The notes: a model not told the origin generated them from the sequence alone. A stretch of DNA of 64,000 nt from Luteolibacter pohnpeiensis (GCF_016595435.1 NZ_JAENIJ010000013.1:40568-104567), one strand, 5' to 3'. Positions 9,147 to 17,305 are shown, numbered from the stretch's first letter. Made by a program: numbers and translations.

Positions 9147-9226
9147 CGCGGCGCAGTCTTGGGCTGAAGGTTGATGCGGAAAAGTTCCAATTTGGCATTC
9201 CTCCATTTTGAGGTTACCCGTGTTAG

Positions 9227-9640
9227 ATGAACGAAAATATTCAAGATATCAAAAGTGAGGTGGATCACGATATGACTCCTGAATGGCTGGAGTTGGGAAC
9301 CAGTGCCAAAACGATGGCTACTGCACTGGAAATCAGGACAATCGGGACCGAATATGAGGCTGATGTCCGTGCCTTGTCCGGTAAAGTTGCGCAGTTGTGT
9401 GAACACGTTGAAAGCATCCACGGCGGTGTCATTTCATTGCTTAACCAATTGGATCACGCCGATATTTCAACGGATGCTACGGAGGAAATTCAGGCTGAAA
9501 ATGTTCAAATCGAGCGTGAAATGCACGAATTCAAAGGCGACACGAAAGAGAACTTCCGGGATGTGGTTAAGGCGCTATTCATGTGGCGCGATGATCCTGT
9601 CGAGCGGGTGCAGCAGAAGAAAGCAGTTGGTGCGAAGTAA
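9227..9640 (+). CDS. Small coiled-coil protein, unknown function
   Basis: A 137-residue soluble, acidic, helical protein with no recognised family. The region ALEIRTIGTEYEADVRALSG and the following Val/Leu heptads through QIEREMHEF look like a coiled coil. The N-terminus has DMTPEWLELG, resembling the TTPEWIE element of the small membrane protein at 7813. It is divergent from the EEP lipoprotein and ends before a bidirectional terminator. Confidence 0.65.
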   Translation: MNENIQDIKSEVDHDMTPEWLELGTSAKTMATALEIRTIGTEYEADVRALSGKVAQLCEHVESIHGGVISLLNQLDHADISTDATEEIQAENVQIEREMHEFKGDTKENFRDVVKALFMWRDDPVERVQQKKAVGAK

Positions 9641-9676
9641 CTCATTTCCAGTTTCCAACCTGCAAAGTCAGGAAGC

Positions 9677-9711
9677 AAAAAAGCCGCTCCCGGCGAAGGA
9701 AGCGGCTTTTT
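9677..9711. terminator. Bidirectional Rho-independent terminator
   Basis: Stem AAGCCGCT / AGCGGCTT with A-run on one side and T-run on the other, so it can terminate both the plus-strand coiled-coil gene and the minus-strand rplU-rpmA operon. Confidence 0.9.
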
Positions 9712-9744
9712 GTATGAAAACGTATCGTTCGACAGCGAGGGCAA

Positions 9745-9999
9745 TTAAGCCTCCACAGGAGCCAGCACGTTAACGCGGCGGCCTTCACGATCGAAGGTAA
9801 CTTTGCCGTCAACGAGGGCGAAAAGGGTGTGATCACGGCCCATACCGACGCCAAGGCCAGGATGAACTTTCGTGCCGCGTTGGCGGATGAGGATGTTGCC
9901 GGCGATTACGGCTTGGCCGCCGAATTTTTTGACGCCGAGGCGTTTGCTGCGTGAATCGCGACCGTTTTTAACGGAACCTTGTCCTTTTTTGTGGGCCAT
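9745..9999 (-). CDS. rpmA: 50S ribosomal protein L27
   Basis: An 84-residue protein starting [16 protein letters not shown], with [12 protein letters not shown] and [15 protein letters not shown], the canonical bacterial L27 sequence at the ribosomal peptidyl-transferase region. There is no N-terminal extension of the kind cleaved by Prp protease in Firmicutes. It follows rplU by 24 bases in the usual rplU-rpmA order. Confidence 0.97.
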   Translation of the reverse strand: MAHKKGQGSVKNGRDSRSKRLGVKKFGGQAVIAGNILIRQRGTKVHPGLGVGMGRDHTLFALVDGKVTFDREGRRVNVLAPVEA

Positions 10000-10023
10000 G
10001 GTGGTAGAAAAGTTGAGTTAGAT

Positions 10024-10338
10024 TCAGCCTGCGATCGAAGTGATCTCAAGCTTGGTGAGGTGACGGCGGAAGCCTTTGGTTTTGTGGAATCCCTTGCGGC
10101 GCTTGAATTTGAAAGCGATGCCTTTAGGGCCGCGGTGTTGGCTGAGGACCTTGGCGGTAACCGAAGCGCCTGCAACGCTAGGAGTGCCAACTTTGACGCT
10201 GTCTCCTTCGCCAACGAGGATGACCTCGTCGAAGGTGATTTCGGAATCGACGGCGGCGTCGAGCTTCTCGACATCGAATTTGTCGCCTTCTTGGACGCGG
10301 TATTGTTTACCGCCGGTTTTGATCACTGCGTAGGCCAT
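10024..10338 (-). CDS. rplU: 50S ribosomal protein L21
   Basis: A 104-residue protein starting MAYAVIKTGGKQYRVQEGD, with VLSQHRGPKGIAFKFKRRKGFHKTKGFRRHLT, the diagnostic L21 signature, near full usual length. It is the first gene of the rplU-rpmA operon; the 5' leader extends toward 10500. Confidence 0.97.
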   Translation of the reverse strand: MAYAVIKTGGKQYRVQEGDKFDVEKLDAAVDSEITFDEVILVGEGDSVKVGTPSVAGASVTAKVLSQHRGPKGIAFKFKRRKGFHKTKGFRRHLTKLEITSIAG

Positions 10339-10501
10339 GGCCGTTAGGGAAAAAATGAGAATTTATCCGCCGGTTCGGGCGGGCAGGGACAACAACACGG
10401 GTCCCCGGGATGGGCAAGGATTTTTTTTAGAATCTGTGAAAGGATTGCGCGTTTCTCTGGAGATTGGCTGAAAAATTTTCGTTTAGGGTCACCCTTTGAT
10501 C

Positions 10502-10535
10502 AAAAAATGCGCCCGGCTTTGGAGCACGAGCGCAT
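10502..10535 (-). terminator. Terminator of the M15-like peptidase gene
   Basis: Read on the minus strand: stem ATGCGC / GCGCAT with a 22-base loop, followed by TTTTTTG. It lies about 50 bases after the stop of the peptidase gene. Confidence 0.65.
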
Positions 10536-10583
10536 GGTTTGGTGAAAATACTGAAGCGGAAATCCGACCGGAAAACGGATCGT

Positions 10584-11279
10584 TTACCAGTTGGTGTTGG
10601 TTCCGCGGGTATCGATGTGGGTGAAAGTTGGGTAGCTGCCGATGCCGCCTTTGAACAAGCCACGATCGCGAAGGTTTCGAGCGGCTGCGGTCACTACGGA
10701 CGCGCGGACTGGGAATTGCACATCCACCGCGACGTTCGCTTGGTGCCAAGAGCCTTTCTTCGCACCGGGGCAGCGGGCGTTGTAGGCTGGGCAGCGATAG
10801 GCCGATACGACGTTTTTGACAGGCATGTCGAGTTCCACCGCCACGCGATCAATCACGCGGAGGGTGTAGCCCATGCGAGTCCACCATTGCTTGGGTGGGA
10901 GCGTATTCCAGACACCGTTGCGGGATTTTGCGTGTGCCTCGACCACTTGGTGGGCACTGAGGCGCTTAAGATTGAGAGAAGCGAGGTAGCGGTCGTAGTC
11001 GGTGATGAGCGATCCGTGGCGCTCGACCCATTCGTCCGGGAGGCTGTCGATGCAGATGTCAGTTTTGACGCCTGCTGCTTTGACCGCTTCGTTGGCCTTG
11101 CCCTTCACCACGATAATTTTCGGCGTGTCGCTTTTTTTATGAAAGAGAAACGCGCTGGCCGGGGTAGAGGATGCTAGTAGAGCAAGTCCGGCAAATCCCA
11201 TTGAACCCATAATCCCTCGGCGGTTGACCAGTTGAAAGTTGTCTTCGATTGGGAGCGAGGGGACTGGCTGGTTCGACAT
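10584..11279 (-). CDS. Exported DUF882 / peptidase M15-like murein peptidase
   Basis: A ~231-residue exported protein. The start at 11279 (MSNQPVPS) places a twin-arginine motif NRRGIMG before a hydrophobic core and an ASA cleavage site, so Tat export is likely. The C-terminal half has the M15-type zinc site pattern: SAYRCPAYN, then SWHQANVAVDVQF (His and Asp ligands), then FTHIDTRG (third His ligand). DUF882/YcbK relatives act as L,D- or D,D-peptidases on cell-wall stem peptides. The region before it (KTDICIDSLPDEW...) has no recognised domain. Transcribed alone with its own terminator. Confidence 0.8.
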   Translation of the reverse strand: MSNQPVPSLPIEDNFQLVNRRGIMGSMGFAGLALLASSTPASAFLFHKKSDTPKIIVVKGKANEAVKAAGVKTDICIDSLPDEWVERHGSLITDYDRYLASLNLKRLSAHQVVEAHAKSRNGVWNTLPPKQWWTRMGYTLRVIDRVAVELDMPVKNVVSAYRCPAYNARCPGAKKGSWHQANVAVDVQFPVRASVVTAAARNLRDRGLFKGGIGSYPTFTHIDTRGTNTNW

Positions 11280-11471
11280 GGGGGTGAAAAATTGGGGTTT
11301 CAGTGCTTGGAGCGCGTTCCGTGCCAAGCATTTTGCATCGTGGCTCGGGCAACTTGCGAAAATTCCCGGCTACCCAAGCAGAGAGAGAGGCCCGGACAAG
11401 GTAAAATGACCTGAAAGTGCGCGGAATTCCGAAAGATCGCCGAATTTCTGGCGTATCGTGCGATTTGCAAA

Positions 11472-13160
11472 TCAATCTGTCACACCTTGCTGTCGGGAAA
11501 CGAGGGCGAGGATGAAGCCAGCCAAAGCAACGGTGATGATGCCCCAATCTCCGATCGTTGCGTAAAGCGTGGTGGCTGGGTTCAGCGGCACCATGACTTT
11601 GGTCAGCAAGCCGCCACTGGTGAAATGGCTGCCGGTTGCATCGGTGAGAACTTGGCGTTTGCCGGTGAGCGGTTGGAGCAGGCTGCCGGTGGAATCCAGC
11701 GCTGCACTGACGCCGGTGTTGGCACAGCGCAGCATGGGGCGCCGCAATTCGATCGCCCGGAACAGGGCGTTGTTGAAATGTTGGTCTGCCGCTTGGCTTT
11801 CGCCGAACCAGCCATCGTTGGTGACGTTCACAATCACTTGAGGACCGGAGCGGACGAAGCGCCGGTTCAGTCGCGGCACGGTGTCCTCAAAGCAAATGCT
11901 GGGAATGATGCCGATTTCCTGGCCACCGCTGGTTTGTGCGGTCAGAGGTTCGAAGGAATCACCTGGCGTGAACGAGCCTCCCCATTCGGCTCCGGCTTGC
12001 TCGGCGTAGATTTTTTTCAGCCACGGCATGGAATCGATGAACGGGATGGTTTCACCAAAAATCACCAGATGGTGTTTGTGAAAGGTTTGCAGGTCGTTCT
12101 CCGGCGAGCGGATGGCGAGCGCGTTGTAGACGTGTCCGCCGTTTTTTCGATACAATTGGCCCTCAGTGGATTCTGCCTCGATTTCGTTGGAGCCGTAGAT
12201 GATGGTGAATGGCGGGTAGCCGCGCCGCACGTTGAGGATGGTGCTGGTGTTCTGTTCCCACTCACCCCATTCGCCGTCACTGGTGCGGAAAATTTCGCCA
12301 CCGAGTGCGCTTTCAGGCCAGAGAACCCAGTCGGGGGCATCCCCGGGTTTGAGCGATTCCATCGCCTTCGCGGTTTCGTCCTCGTAGGACAGGTTGACCT
12401 TCAATCCGTCCCACAGCCTTTGGCTTGCTTCCTGAGGAATATTGAGCTGGACCAGAAGCGCTTTCAGGGGAACCGCGACGCGTTTTTTTTCGGATTGGAT
12501 CCGCCAGAATCCGTAGCCGATGACCACTGCCAGGATCACAGCGGTGATTCCCAATGTCCGGGCTGCTGTGGTTTTATTGGCGGATGATTGAGCGGAATAC
12601 AGCCAGGCGGATTGGAAAAATACCGCGAGCATCGAAAGCCCGGTGACGCCGAGCAAATCGGCCGATTGGGCAATCAAGCGGGTGTCGTGAAACGCGATGC
12701 CAAGTCCGTTCCAGCCGAAGCCGGTGAAAAGCCAGCTGCGCAGCCATTCCAGGCCGCCCCATACCGCCCCGAGGTAAAGCGCGAGCAGGATCGGCTTCGC
12801 TCGCGAGCGACGTGGATTTCCCAAAGTGGCGGCAAATGCGCCGAACATACCCCAGAAAATCGCCAAATAGAGCGGCAGAAGCACCGCTCCGAGCGTGGAA
12901 ACTTCAGTCAGCCAAAAAAGTTCGATCCCGAAGGCGATAACTCCTCCGAGATAACCAAGCGCAAATCCTTTCGCCGCGCGGCGTTTGGCGGTTTTTGCAT
13001 CGACCGACCAAATCGCATACAACAACGGTATCACCGCAATCCAAACCAGAAACGTGGCGTTGAATGGTGCGAACATGAGCCCGACCAATCCACCACTCAG
13101 CATGGCGGCTGGCCATTTGAGCCAAGCCGGAGGCTGTTTGGATTTTACGAAAATTCCCAT
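11472..13160 (-). CDS. lnt: Apolipoprotein N-acyltransferase
   Basis: A ~562-residue inner-membrane enzyme that N-acylates the lipobox cysteine of outer-membrane lipoproteins. The N-terminal half has six to eight membrane spans; the C-terminal half is a periplasmic nitrilase-like domain. The catalytic triad is visible: Glu283 in WPESALGG, Lys362 in FHKHHLVIFGE, and Cys423 in SICFEDTVP, followed by NVTNDGWFGES and RSIE-like AIELRRPMLRCANTG. The ATG at 13160 is preferred over an upstream GTG (13196). The many predicted lipoproteins in this window are consistent with an active Lnt. Confidence 0.93.
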   Translation of the reverse strand: MGIFVKSKQPPAWLKWPAAMLSGGLVGLMFAPFNATFLVWIAVIPLLYAIWSVDAKTAKRRAAKGFALGYLGGVIAFGIELFWLTEVSTLGAVLLPLYLAIFWGMFGAFAATLGNPRRSRAKPILLALYLGAVWGGLEWLRSWLFTGFGWNGLGIAFHDTRLIAQSADLLGVTGLSMLAVFFQSAWLYSAQSSANKTTAARTLGITAVILAVVIGYGFWRIQSEKKRVAVPLKALLVQLNIPQEASQRLWDGLKVNLSYEDETAKAMESLKPGDAPDWVLWPESALGGEIFRTSDGEWGEWEQNTSTILNVRRGYPPFTIIYGSNEIEAESTEGQLYRKNGGHVYNALAIRSPENDLQTFHKHHLVIFGETIPFIDSMPWLKKIYAEQAGAEWGGSFTPGDSFEPLTAQTSGGQEIGIIPSICFEDTVPRLNRRFVRSGPQVIVNVTNDGWFGESQAADQHFNNALFRAIELRRPMLRCANTGVSAALDSTGSLLQPLTGKRQVLTDATGSHFTSGGLLTKVMVPLNPATTLYATIGDWGIITVALAGFILALVSRQQGVTD

Positions 13161-13219
13161 GCGCGGAGCTTCAACCGTGGGATCGCCCCGGTCCACTGCG
13201 AAAAGCGCTGGCAGCCGTA

Positions 13220-14068
13220 TTATGGAGCCCAGGAATGTTGGTCCCAGAATTTACGAAGATCTTGCTGGGTGCCATTGAAGGCATTGTGTTCCAGCGGCCT
13301 GTCCATGGTGCCAAAGTATTCGGGGGATTTCCACGGGCCATGATAGTAGTGTTTGGAAATGGAGCGCCCGGACCATTCCACGCCGCCGTATTGCCACATC
13401 GCCCAATCATTCCAGACCCCGTAGGCATTCATCAGGTCCTTGGGGGTGCGGAATCCAGAGGTGTGGGAATACAGCGCGAGCCAATATGGGCATTGGCGGA
13501 TGCGACGTTTTTGTGCGGAGCTTGCATTGCTGAGCGTGCTGCGAAGCTGGGCGCTGTTTTCCAGATAGATGACCGGTAGCACTCCGGTTCGCTGTTGGAT
13601 GCGATTGATGAAGGCGATGAAATCACCGGGATCGGATTTGGTATCGAAATCACCGACTAACAAAATCTTTCTGCCCTGCAGTCCGCGGCTGGAGGTGATT
13701 TCCTTCAGGCGGGAAAGATAGCGATCCGCTTGCCAGACGGGATCGACGTCCGCCAGGACGAAGTAATAGGTGCCGAGCAACATGCCCTGGCGGTTGGCAG
13801 CGCTCAGGAAATCCGCGCATTTGTCATCGATCAGGCGGCCTTTCCCGGTCCGGGCGATGAGGCCCAGGGCACCGTTTTGCTTCAGCCCTGAAACGTCATT
13901 TTGCGAAAAGGAGTCGCCTCCGCGTTGTCGTTCTTTGGGATCGTAGGAAGAGACATTCACGATTTTCGGAGCCTGGGCCAACTCAACCCGGCCATACCCA
14001 CCACAGCTGTTCAGCAACCATGGCATGGCCAAAGTTGCGACGAATCCTGCCAACGAAAGAAAACGCAT
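13220..14068 (-). CDS. GH25-like lysozyme-fold lipoprotein
   Basis: A 282-residue protein with a lipoprotein signal (Cys22 in LLNSCGG). The body resembles glycoside hydrolase family 25: an early beta strand VNVSSYDP, GTYYFVLADVDP, the long helix of residues 113-125, PVIYLENSAQL, and the hallmark WAMWQYGGVEW near the C-terminus. The strand that normally ends in the catalytic DxE reads LVGDFDTKS, so Asp140 is kept but the usual Glu is Asp142. The enzyme may therefore be weak, altered or inactive. It lies just upstream of lnt on the same strand, about 60 bases apart, so co-transcription is possible. Confidence 0.68.
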   Translation of the reverse strand: MRFLSLAGFVATLAMPWLLNSCGGYGRVELAQAPKIVNVSSYDPKERQRGGDSFSQNDVSGLKQNGALGLIARTGKGRLIDDKCADFLSAANRQGMLLGTYYFVLADVDPVWQADRYLSRLKEITSSRGLQGRKILLVGDFDTKSDPGDFIAFINRIQQRTGVLPVIYLENSAQLRSTLSNASSAQKRRIRQCPYWLALYSHTSGFRTPKDLMNAYGVWNDWAMWQYGGVEWSGRSISKHYYHGPWKSPEYFGTMDRPLEHNAFNGTQQDLRKFWDQHSWAP

Positions 14069-14125
14069 GACCTATCTAACGACCTGATTCGGCAGGAAGC
14101 AAGAAGTGATGAGTTTCGGCAAGTC

Positions 14126-14506
14126 TTACGAGTTGCACCGGATTCTAACAAATGCAGTGTGGGCGGAGGAAATCAGGCCAAGCGGAGCAAGACCGATGCC
14201 CAGATAAACTGCCCACACCAGAACTGGCGTGGCAAATAATCCATCGAGCTCGATTTGCTCATTTCGCGGCGCAACCCATAGCGACAGCGCAATCCCAGCT
14301 AAGACTGAAGCCATCGCAAAGCTTCGCCAAAACCAGCCAGGTGTTTTCTTCCAGGCCGCGTTGAGAGAGATCGCGAAAAGGCAGAAGAACAGCATGGGCA
14401 CGGTGAAGGAGGGAGCGAACACCGTGAGCGCAAAGGTGAAAATCAGGCATTGGCTGGCACCCAATGTTCCGAGTGAGCGAATGCTGAAAAGCGGTCGAGG
14501 TTCCAT
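14126..14506 (-). CDS. Small integral membrane protein, unknown
   Basis: A 126-residue protein starting MEPRPLFSIRSLGTLG with three to four hydrophobic spans (LIFTFALTVFAPSF, PMLFFCLFAISL, FAMASVLAGIALSLWV, VLVWAVYLGIGLAPLG). No family recognised. A longer frame runs upstream through the truncated GNAT gene in a different frame, but the ATG at 14506 is the natural start. It begins 11 bases after the stop of the GNAT fragment and could be translated from the same message. Confidence 0.6.
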   Translation of the reverse strand: MEPRPLFSIRSLGTLGASQCLIFTFALTVFAPSFTVPMLFFCLFAISLNAAWKKTPGWFWRSFAMASVLAGIALSLWVAPRNEQIELDGLFATPVLVWAVYLGIGLAPLGLISSAHTAFVRIRCNS

Positions 14507-14517
14507 GGATTTTTTTG

Positions 14518-14685
14518 TTAGTGGCTGGAGATGGCGTTCTTGACACACGCTTCCGCATGATCGCGGCAATAATCCGGCGTGATCCAACCCATCCATTTTG
14601 AGATTTGTTCGCGCGACTCAAGGGCGGCGGCATAAATCCCGTCAATATCACTCAACTGATAGGGCCGGATGGAAAAGGTGCTCAT
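14518..14685 (-). pseudogene. Truncated GNAT acetyltransferase (RimJ/RimL-like), N-terminal 55 residues
   Basis: A 55-codon minus-strand frame, ATG at 14685 to TAA at 14518. It reads MSTFSIRPYQLSDIDGIYAA and continues ALESREQISKWMGWITPDYC, which is the first strand-helix-helix of RimJ/RimL-type GNAT N-acetyltransferases (usual length ~170-180 residues). The stop follows AISSH, and the downstream DNA in all frames shows no acetyl-CoA-binding RxxGxG/A motif, so the remaining two thirds are gone rather than frameshifted. Likely a decayed remnant, with the small membrane protein gene now beginning 11 bases later. Confidence 0.7.
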
Positions 14686-14796
14686 TGGATGCGAACTAAG
14701 CGGATGTCATGAAATGGGTAAATCCCGAATGGGCGTGGTTCGAAAAAATCTGAAATTCTTGTAACCAATCGCGCTCGTTATGCATTTGTGATCACG

Positions 14797-15075
14797 ATGA
14801 AGACCTCAACTGCTTATCTTTTATTAACTGTCGGATTTACATGTCTTGCTGCCTGCGCGGCACCATCGCGCGGGAACGGCAAACGGCTCGAAGCCAAATT
14901 CGCAGAGCTCGACACCAATCACGATGGCAAGCTCGACTACGCCGAATTTTCGAAATCTCGTGTCGCGGCAAACTCGGATGATCCGAAGTCGCTTTTCAAC
15001 AAGGCTGATACCAATCACGACGCCTTCCTGTCCCAGGAGGAGATCCTGATTGCGATCAAGAGCCGCAAGGGCTGA
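14797..15075 (+). CDS. EF-hand lipoprotein
   Basis: A 92-residue lipoprotein (lipobox LAAC, Cys20) with two canonical EF-hand calcium loops: residues 39-50 (DTNHDGKLDYAE, all ligand positions filled) and 71-82 (DTNHDAFLSQEE, Gly at position 6 replaced by Ala). Likely a periplasmic or outer-membrane calcium-binding protein. ATG at 14797 is preferred over an in-frame GTG three codons earlier because it gives a standard lipoprotein signal. Transcribed alone, followed by a long imperfect hairpin. Confidence 0.8.
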   Translation: MKTSTAYLLLTVGFTCLAACAAPSRGNGKRLEAKFAELDTNHDGKLDYAEFSKSRVAANSDDPKSLFNKADTNHDAFLSQEEILIAIKSRKG

Positions 15076-15090
15076 AGTTCACCATTTTCA

Positions 15091-15140
15091 TGCAGCCCAG
15101 ATTCGTTTTTAGCATCATTGATGCAACGATCTGGGCAGCA
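15091..15140. other. Nested inverted repeat downstream of the EF-hand gene
   Basis: A 50-base structure with outer arms TGCaGCCCAGAT / ATCTGGGCaGCA and an inner hairpin GCATC-att-GATGC. Both levels are perfect or nearly so. No T-run follows on the plus strand. It could stabilise the mRNA 3' end or act as a weak terminator between the convergent EF-hand and PLDc_N-like genes. Confidence 0.6.
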
Positions 15141-15164
15141 AAATCAGTAGCTGCTAGAAACTTC

Positions 15165-15401
15165 TCATGGTTCTCGGGGAAGGAATAGGTAGATCAAACT
15201 TCCGAGAAGATTTAGGCATACAATTAGAACGATGCCGATGATCCGGTTGGTGTCACTGAGCCTCGGGTTGCGGATGCATGCAATGAGAGACCACAGCCAG
15301 AGCAGGAAGCCGCCGAATCCGATTAGCCCGAACATTCCTAATACAAATAGTTCGGGTGCTCCAATGCCAGTGGCGCCTAGTAGGTAAGGGGATAGATTCA
15401 T
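15165..15401 (-). CDS. Small PLDc_N-type membrane protein
   Basis: A 78-residue protein with two transmembrane helices (LFVLGMFGLIGFGGFLLWLWSLIACI and the C-terminal RIIGIVLIVCLNLLGSLIYL) and the ending FLPREP. The pattern W-x-D/N-R-x-I...x-x-NLLG-x-L-I-Y-L-F is that of the phospholipase-D nuclease N-terminal (PLDc_N) / superinfection-immunity-like small membrane domains. No enzymatic residues. Function unknown. Confidence 0.65.
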   Translation of the reverse strand: MNLSPYLLGATGIGAPELFVLGMFGLIGFGGFLLWLWSLIACIRNPRLSDTNRIIGIVLIVCLNLLGSLIYLFLPREP

Positions 15402-15528
15402 AGGGAATTGGTGATTGCAGAGCTATCAGATGGTAGTGATTTCAGGCAATTCCAATTGCGGGCTGAGTTTGGACTGCGCCGACGGCTGCTTTTCAATTTG
15501 ACGCTGTGGATTGCGCACCGAACTCTTC

Positions 15529-16260
15529 ATGGTGCTAGTTCGGACATTTGAGAGATTTTTGGCCTTGTTCATTCGCTGGCGGAAGGAGCCGTTGATGCCT
15601 GTGGCCTTGTTGCTGGCGTCATTAGGTCTCTGGGCATTCCTCGGCATCAGTGATGAATTGGGAGAACGGGAAACTCACCAATGGGATGAGAAGATTTTGC
15701 TGTCGATGCGCGAGCCCAGCGATTTGGCAGAGCCGATCGGGCCGGACTGGTTGGAGGAAAGCGGTCGGGATCTAACAGCCTTGGGCGGGTTTACCATTCT
15801 AACAGGCCTGACGCTGGCATCCATAGGCATCGCTGTGCTGTTGCGGAGGCCGCGCATCGCGGTGGTGATTGCAGTCGCGATTACAAGCGGAATGGCCTTG
15901 GTGCAATGGTTGAAGAGCGGCTACGACCGACCACGGCCAGATCTGATTTCGCACGGCACGGTGGTTTCCAATGCCAGCTTCCCGAGTGGGCACTCGACAA
16001 TGTCGGCCGTGGTTTGGCTGACGTTGGGGTTGTTGCTGGCGCGGACCCAACCAAGTCGGGCGATGCGTATCTACCTCATTTCGCTTTCCGTTCTGATCAC
16101 CTTATTGGTGGGCATGAGTCGGGTTTACCTCGGAGTTCACTGGCCCACCGATGTGTTGGCCGGCTGGGCACTTGGCGCGGCGTGGGCGCTGGGTTCGTGG
16201 GTGATAGCGGTCTGGTGGGATCGGAGATCGGCGGCGCTAGGCGATGTCGTCGGGAATTGA
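15529..16260 (+). CDS. PAP2-family membrane phosphatase
   Basis: A 243-residue integral membrane protein of the type 2 phosphatidic acid phosphatase superfamily. All three motifs are intact: K129xxxDR134P, PSGH (152-155, catalytic His) and SR(197-198)xxxxxH204xxxD208. Substrates in this family include undecaprenyl pyrophosphate and phosphatidylglycerophosphate; the sequence alone does not decide which. The ATG at 15529 is preferred to an upstream TTG. The GH16 gene begins 38 bases after its stop, so they may be co-transcribed. Confidence 0.88.
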   Translation: MVLVRTFERFLALFIRWRKEPLMPVALLLASLGLWAFLGISDELGERETHQWDEKILLSMREPSDLAEPIGPDWLEESGRDLTALGGFTILTGLTLASIGIAVLLRRPRIAVVIAVAITSGMALVQWLKSGYDRPRPDLISHGTVVSNASFPSGHSTMSAVVWLTLGLLLARTQPSRAMRIYLISLSVLITLLVGMSRVYLGVHWPTDVLAGWALGAAWALGSWVIAVWWDRRSAALGDVVGN

Positions 16261-16298
16261 TCGACGCCGTCGAGGATTTCGTTCAAGGACATCGCATC

Positions 16299-17105
16299 AT
16301 GATGAAGCGGACGATTGGGACTTTGGCGTTTTTATGGGTTACGACTCTGTCGGGCATTTCAGCTCCCTCGGATTGGAAGCTGGTTTGGTCGGACGAATTC
16401 GCGGGGAAGGAAATTGATTTCACCAAATGGTCGGTCGAAGAAAATGGCCATGGCGGCGGCAACAACGAGTTGCAGTTCTATGTGGACAGGCCGGAAAATG
16501 TGAGAGTCGAAAATGGCAATCTGGTGATCGAGGCTCGGCGTGGAAAATTCGGATCAGGCGGCGTCGAAAAAGAATTCACCTCCGGGCGAGTTCGGACCAA
16601 ACGCCATGCTTCGTGGAAATACGGTCGCTTTGAAATCCGCGCCAAGCTGCCTGGCGGGCAGGGGATTTGGCCGGCGATCTGGATGTTGCCGGACAAAGAG
16701 CCCTACGGTGGATGGGCGGCGAGTGGTGAAATCGACATCATGGAACTCGTCGGCCACGAATGGGACACGGTCCATGGCACACTTCATCACGGAGCGAGCT
16801 GGCCAAACAACGTTCATACCGGTCAACCGTTCAAATTGAAGAAGGGCAACTTCGGCGACGATTTCCATGTGTTCGCCCTGGAGTGGGAAGAAGGTGAGAT
16901 CCGCTGGTATGTGGATGGCAAACTCTACCAAACTCAGAATCAATGGAGCTCGACTGGCGGGAAATTCCCAGCTCCGTTCGACCAGCCATTTCACCTCATT
17001 TTGAACGTGGCGGTCGGCGGGAATTGGCCGGGGCCACCGAACGATGCCACCGTATTTCCCCAGCAAATGCTGGTCGATTGGGTGCGGGTTTATCAAAAAA
17101 AATGA
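16299..17105 (+). CDS. Secreted GH16 beta-glucanase (laminarinase-like)
   Basis: A 268-residue exported glycoside hydrolase with a signal peptide ending at GISA (residue ~21). The GH16 catalytic motif is intact: GEIDIMEL, with nucleophile Glu144, Asp146 and acid/base Glu149. GGQGIWPAIWMLP and the C-terminal HLILNVAVGGNWPG are typical of bacterial beta-1,3-glucanases (laminarinases). ATG at 16299 is chosen because AAGGAC lies about 10 bases upstream and it gives the signal peptide. Likely cleaves laminarin-type glucans outside the cell, in line with the polysaccharide-degrading habit of the phylum. Confidence 0.92.
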   Translation: MMKRTIGTLAFLWVTTLSGISAPSDWKLVWSDEFAGKEIDFTKWSVEENGHGGGNNELQFYVDRPENVRVENGNLVIEARRGKFGSGGVEKEFTSGRVRTKRHASWKYGRFEIRAKLPGGQGIWPAIWMLPDKEPYGGWAASGEIDIMELVGHEWDTVHGTLHHGASWPNNVHTGQPFKLKKGNFGDDFHVFALEWEEGEIRWYVDGKLYQTQNQWSSTGGKFPAPFDQPFHLILNVAVGGNWPGPPNDATVFPQQMLVDWVRVYQKK

Positions 17106-17139
17106 AATAACACCGCCCGGGGCTTTCTCTCACCATCGA

Positions 17140-17305
17140 TTCAATTCCTTTGGAATGGTGTTAGCAGTGATCCGTGGAAGGTCTGATGAAATTCCCGCTG
17201 AATCCACTCAACGGGCAGCAGCCTAAACCGGAAAAGTCTGGCGATATTGGGCAACTGATCATGCGCAAACTTTTTCACCGCTAACACCATTCCGGAGGAA
17301 TTGAA
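17140..17305. repeat. 166-bp element with ~31-bp imperfect terminal inverted repeats
   Basis: Left arm 17140-17170 and right arm 17275-17305 are reverse complements at about 28 of 31 positions (core CAATTCC..GGAATGGTGTTAGC on the left). The 104 bases between show no coding capacity. Such a non-coding unit with long terminal inverted repeats resembles a MITE. Alternatively it is a large hairpin separating the convergent GH16 and EEP genes. No clear target-site duplication is visible; TCGA occurs on both sides. Confidence 0.6.

Noticed and set aside
11487..12587. A 366-codon plus-strand frame opposite lnt
   Set aside because: Complement of the nitrilase domain of Lnt, whose catalytic residues are all present on the minus strand.
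14259..14651. A 130-codon frame overlapping the GNAT remnant and the small membrane protein
   Set aside because: Different frame from both, no hydrophobic or family pattern, and it would need both recognisable products to be wrong.
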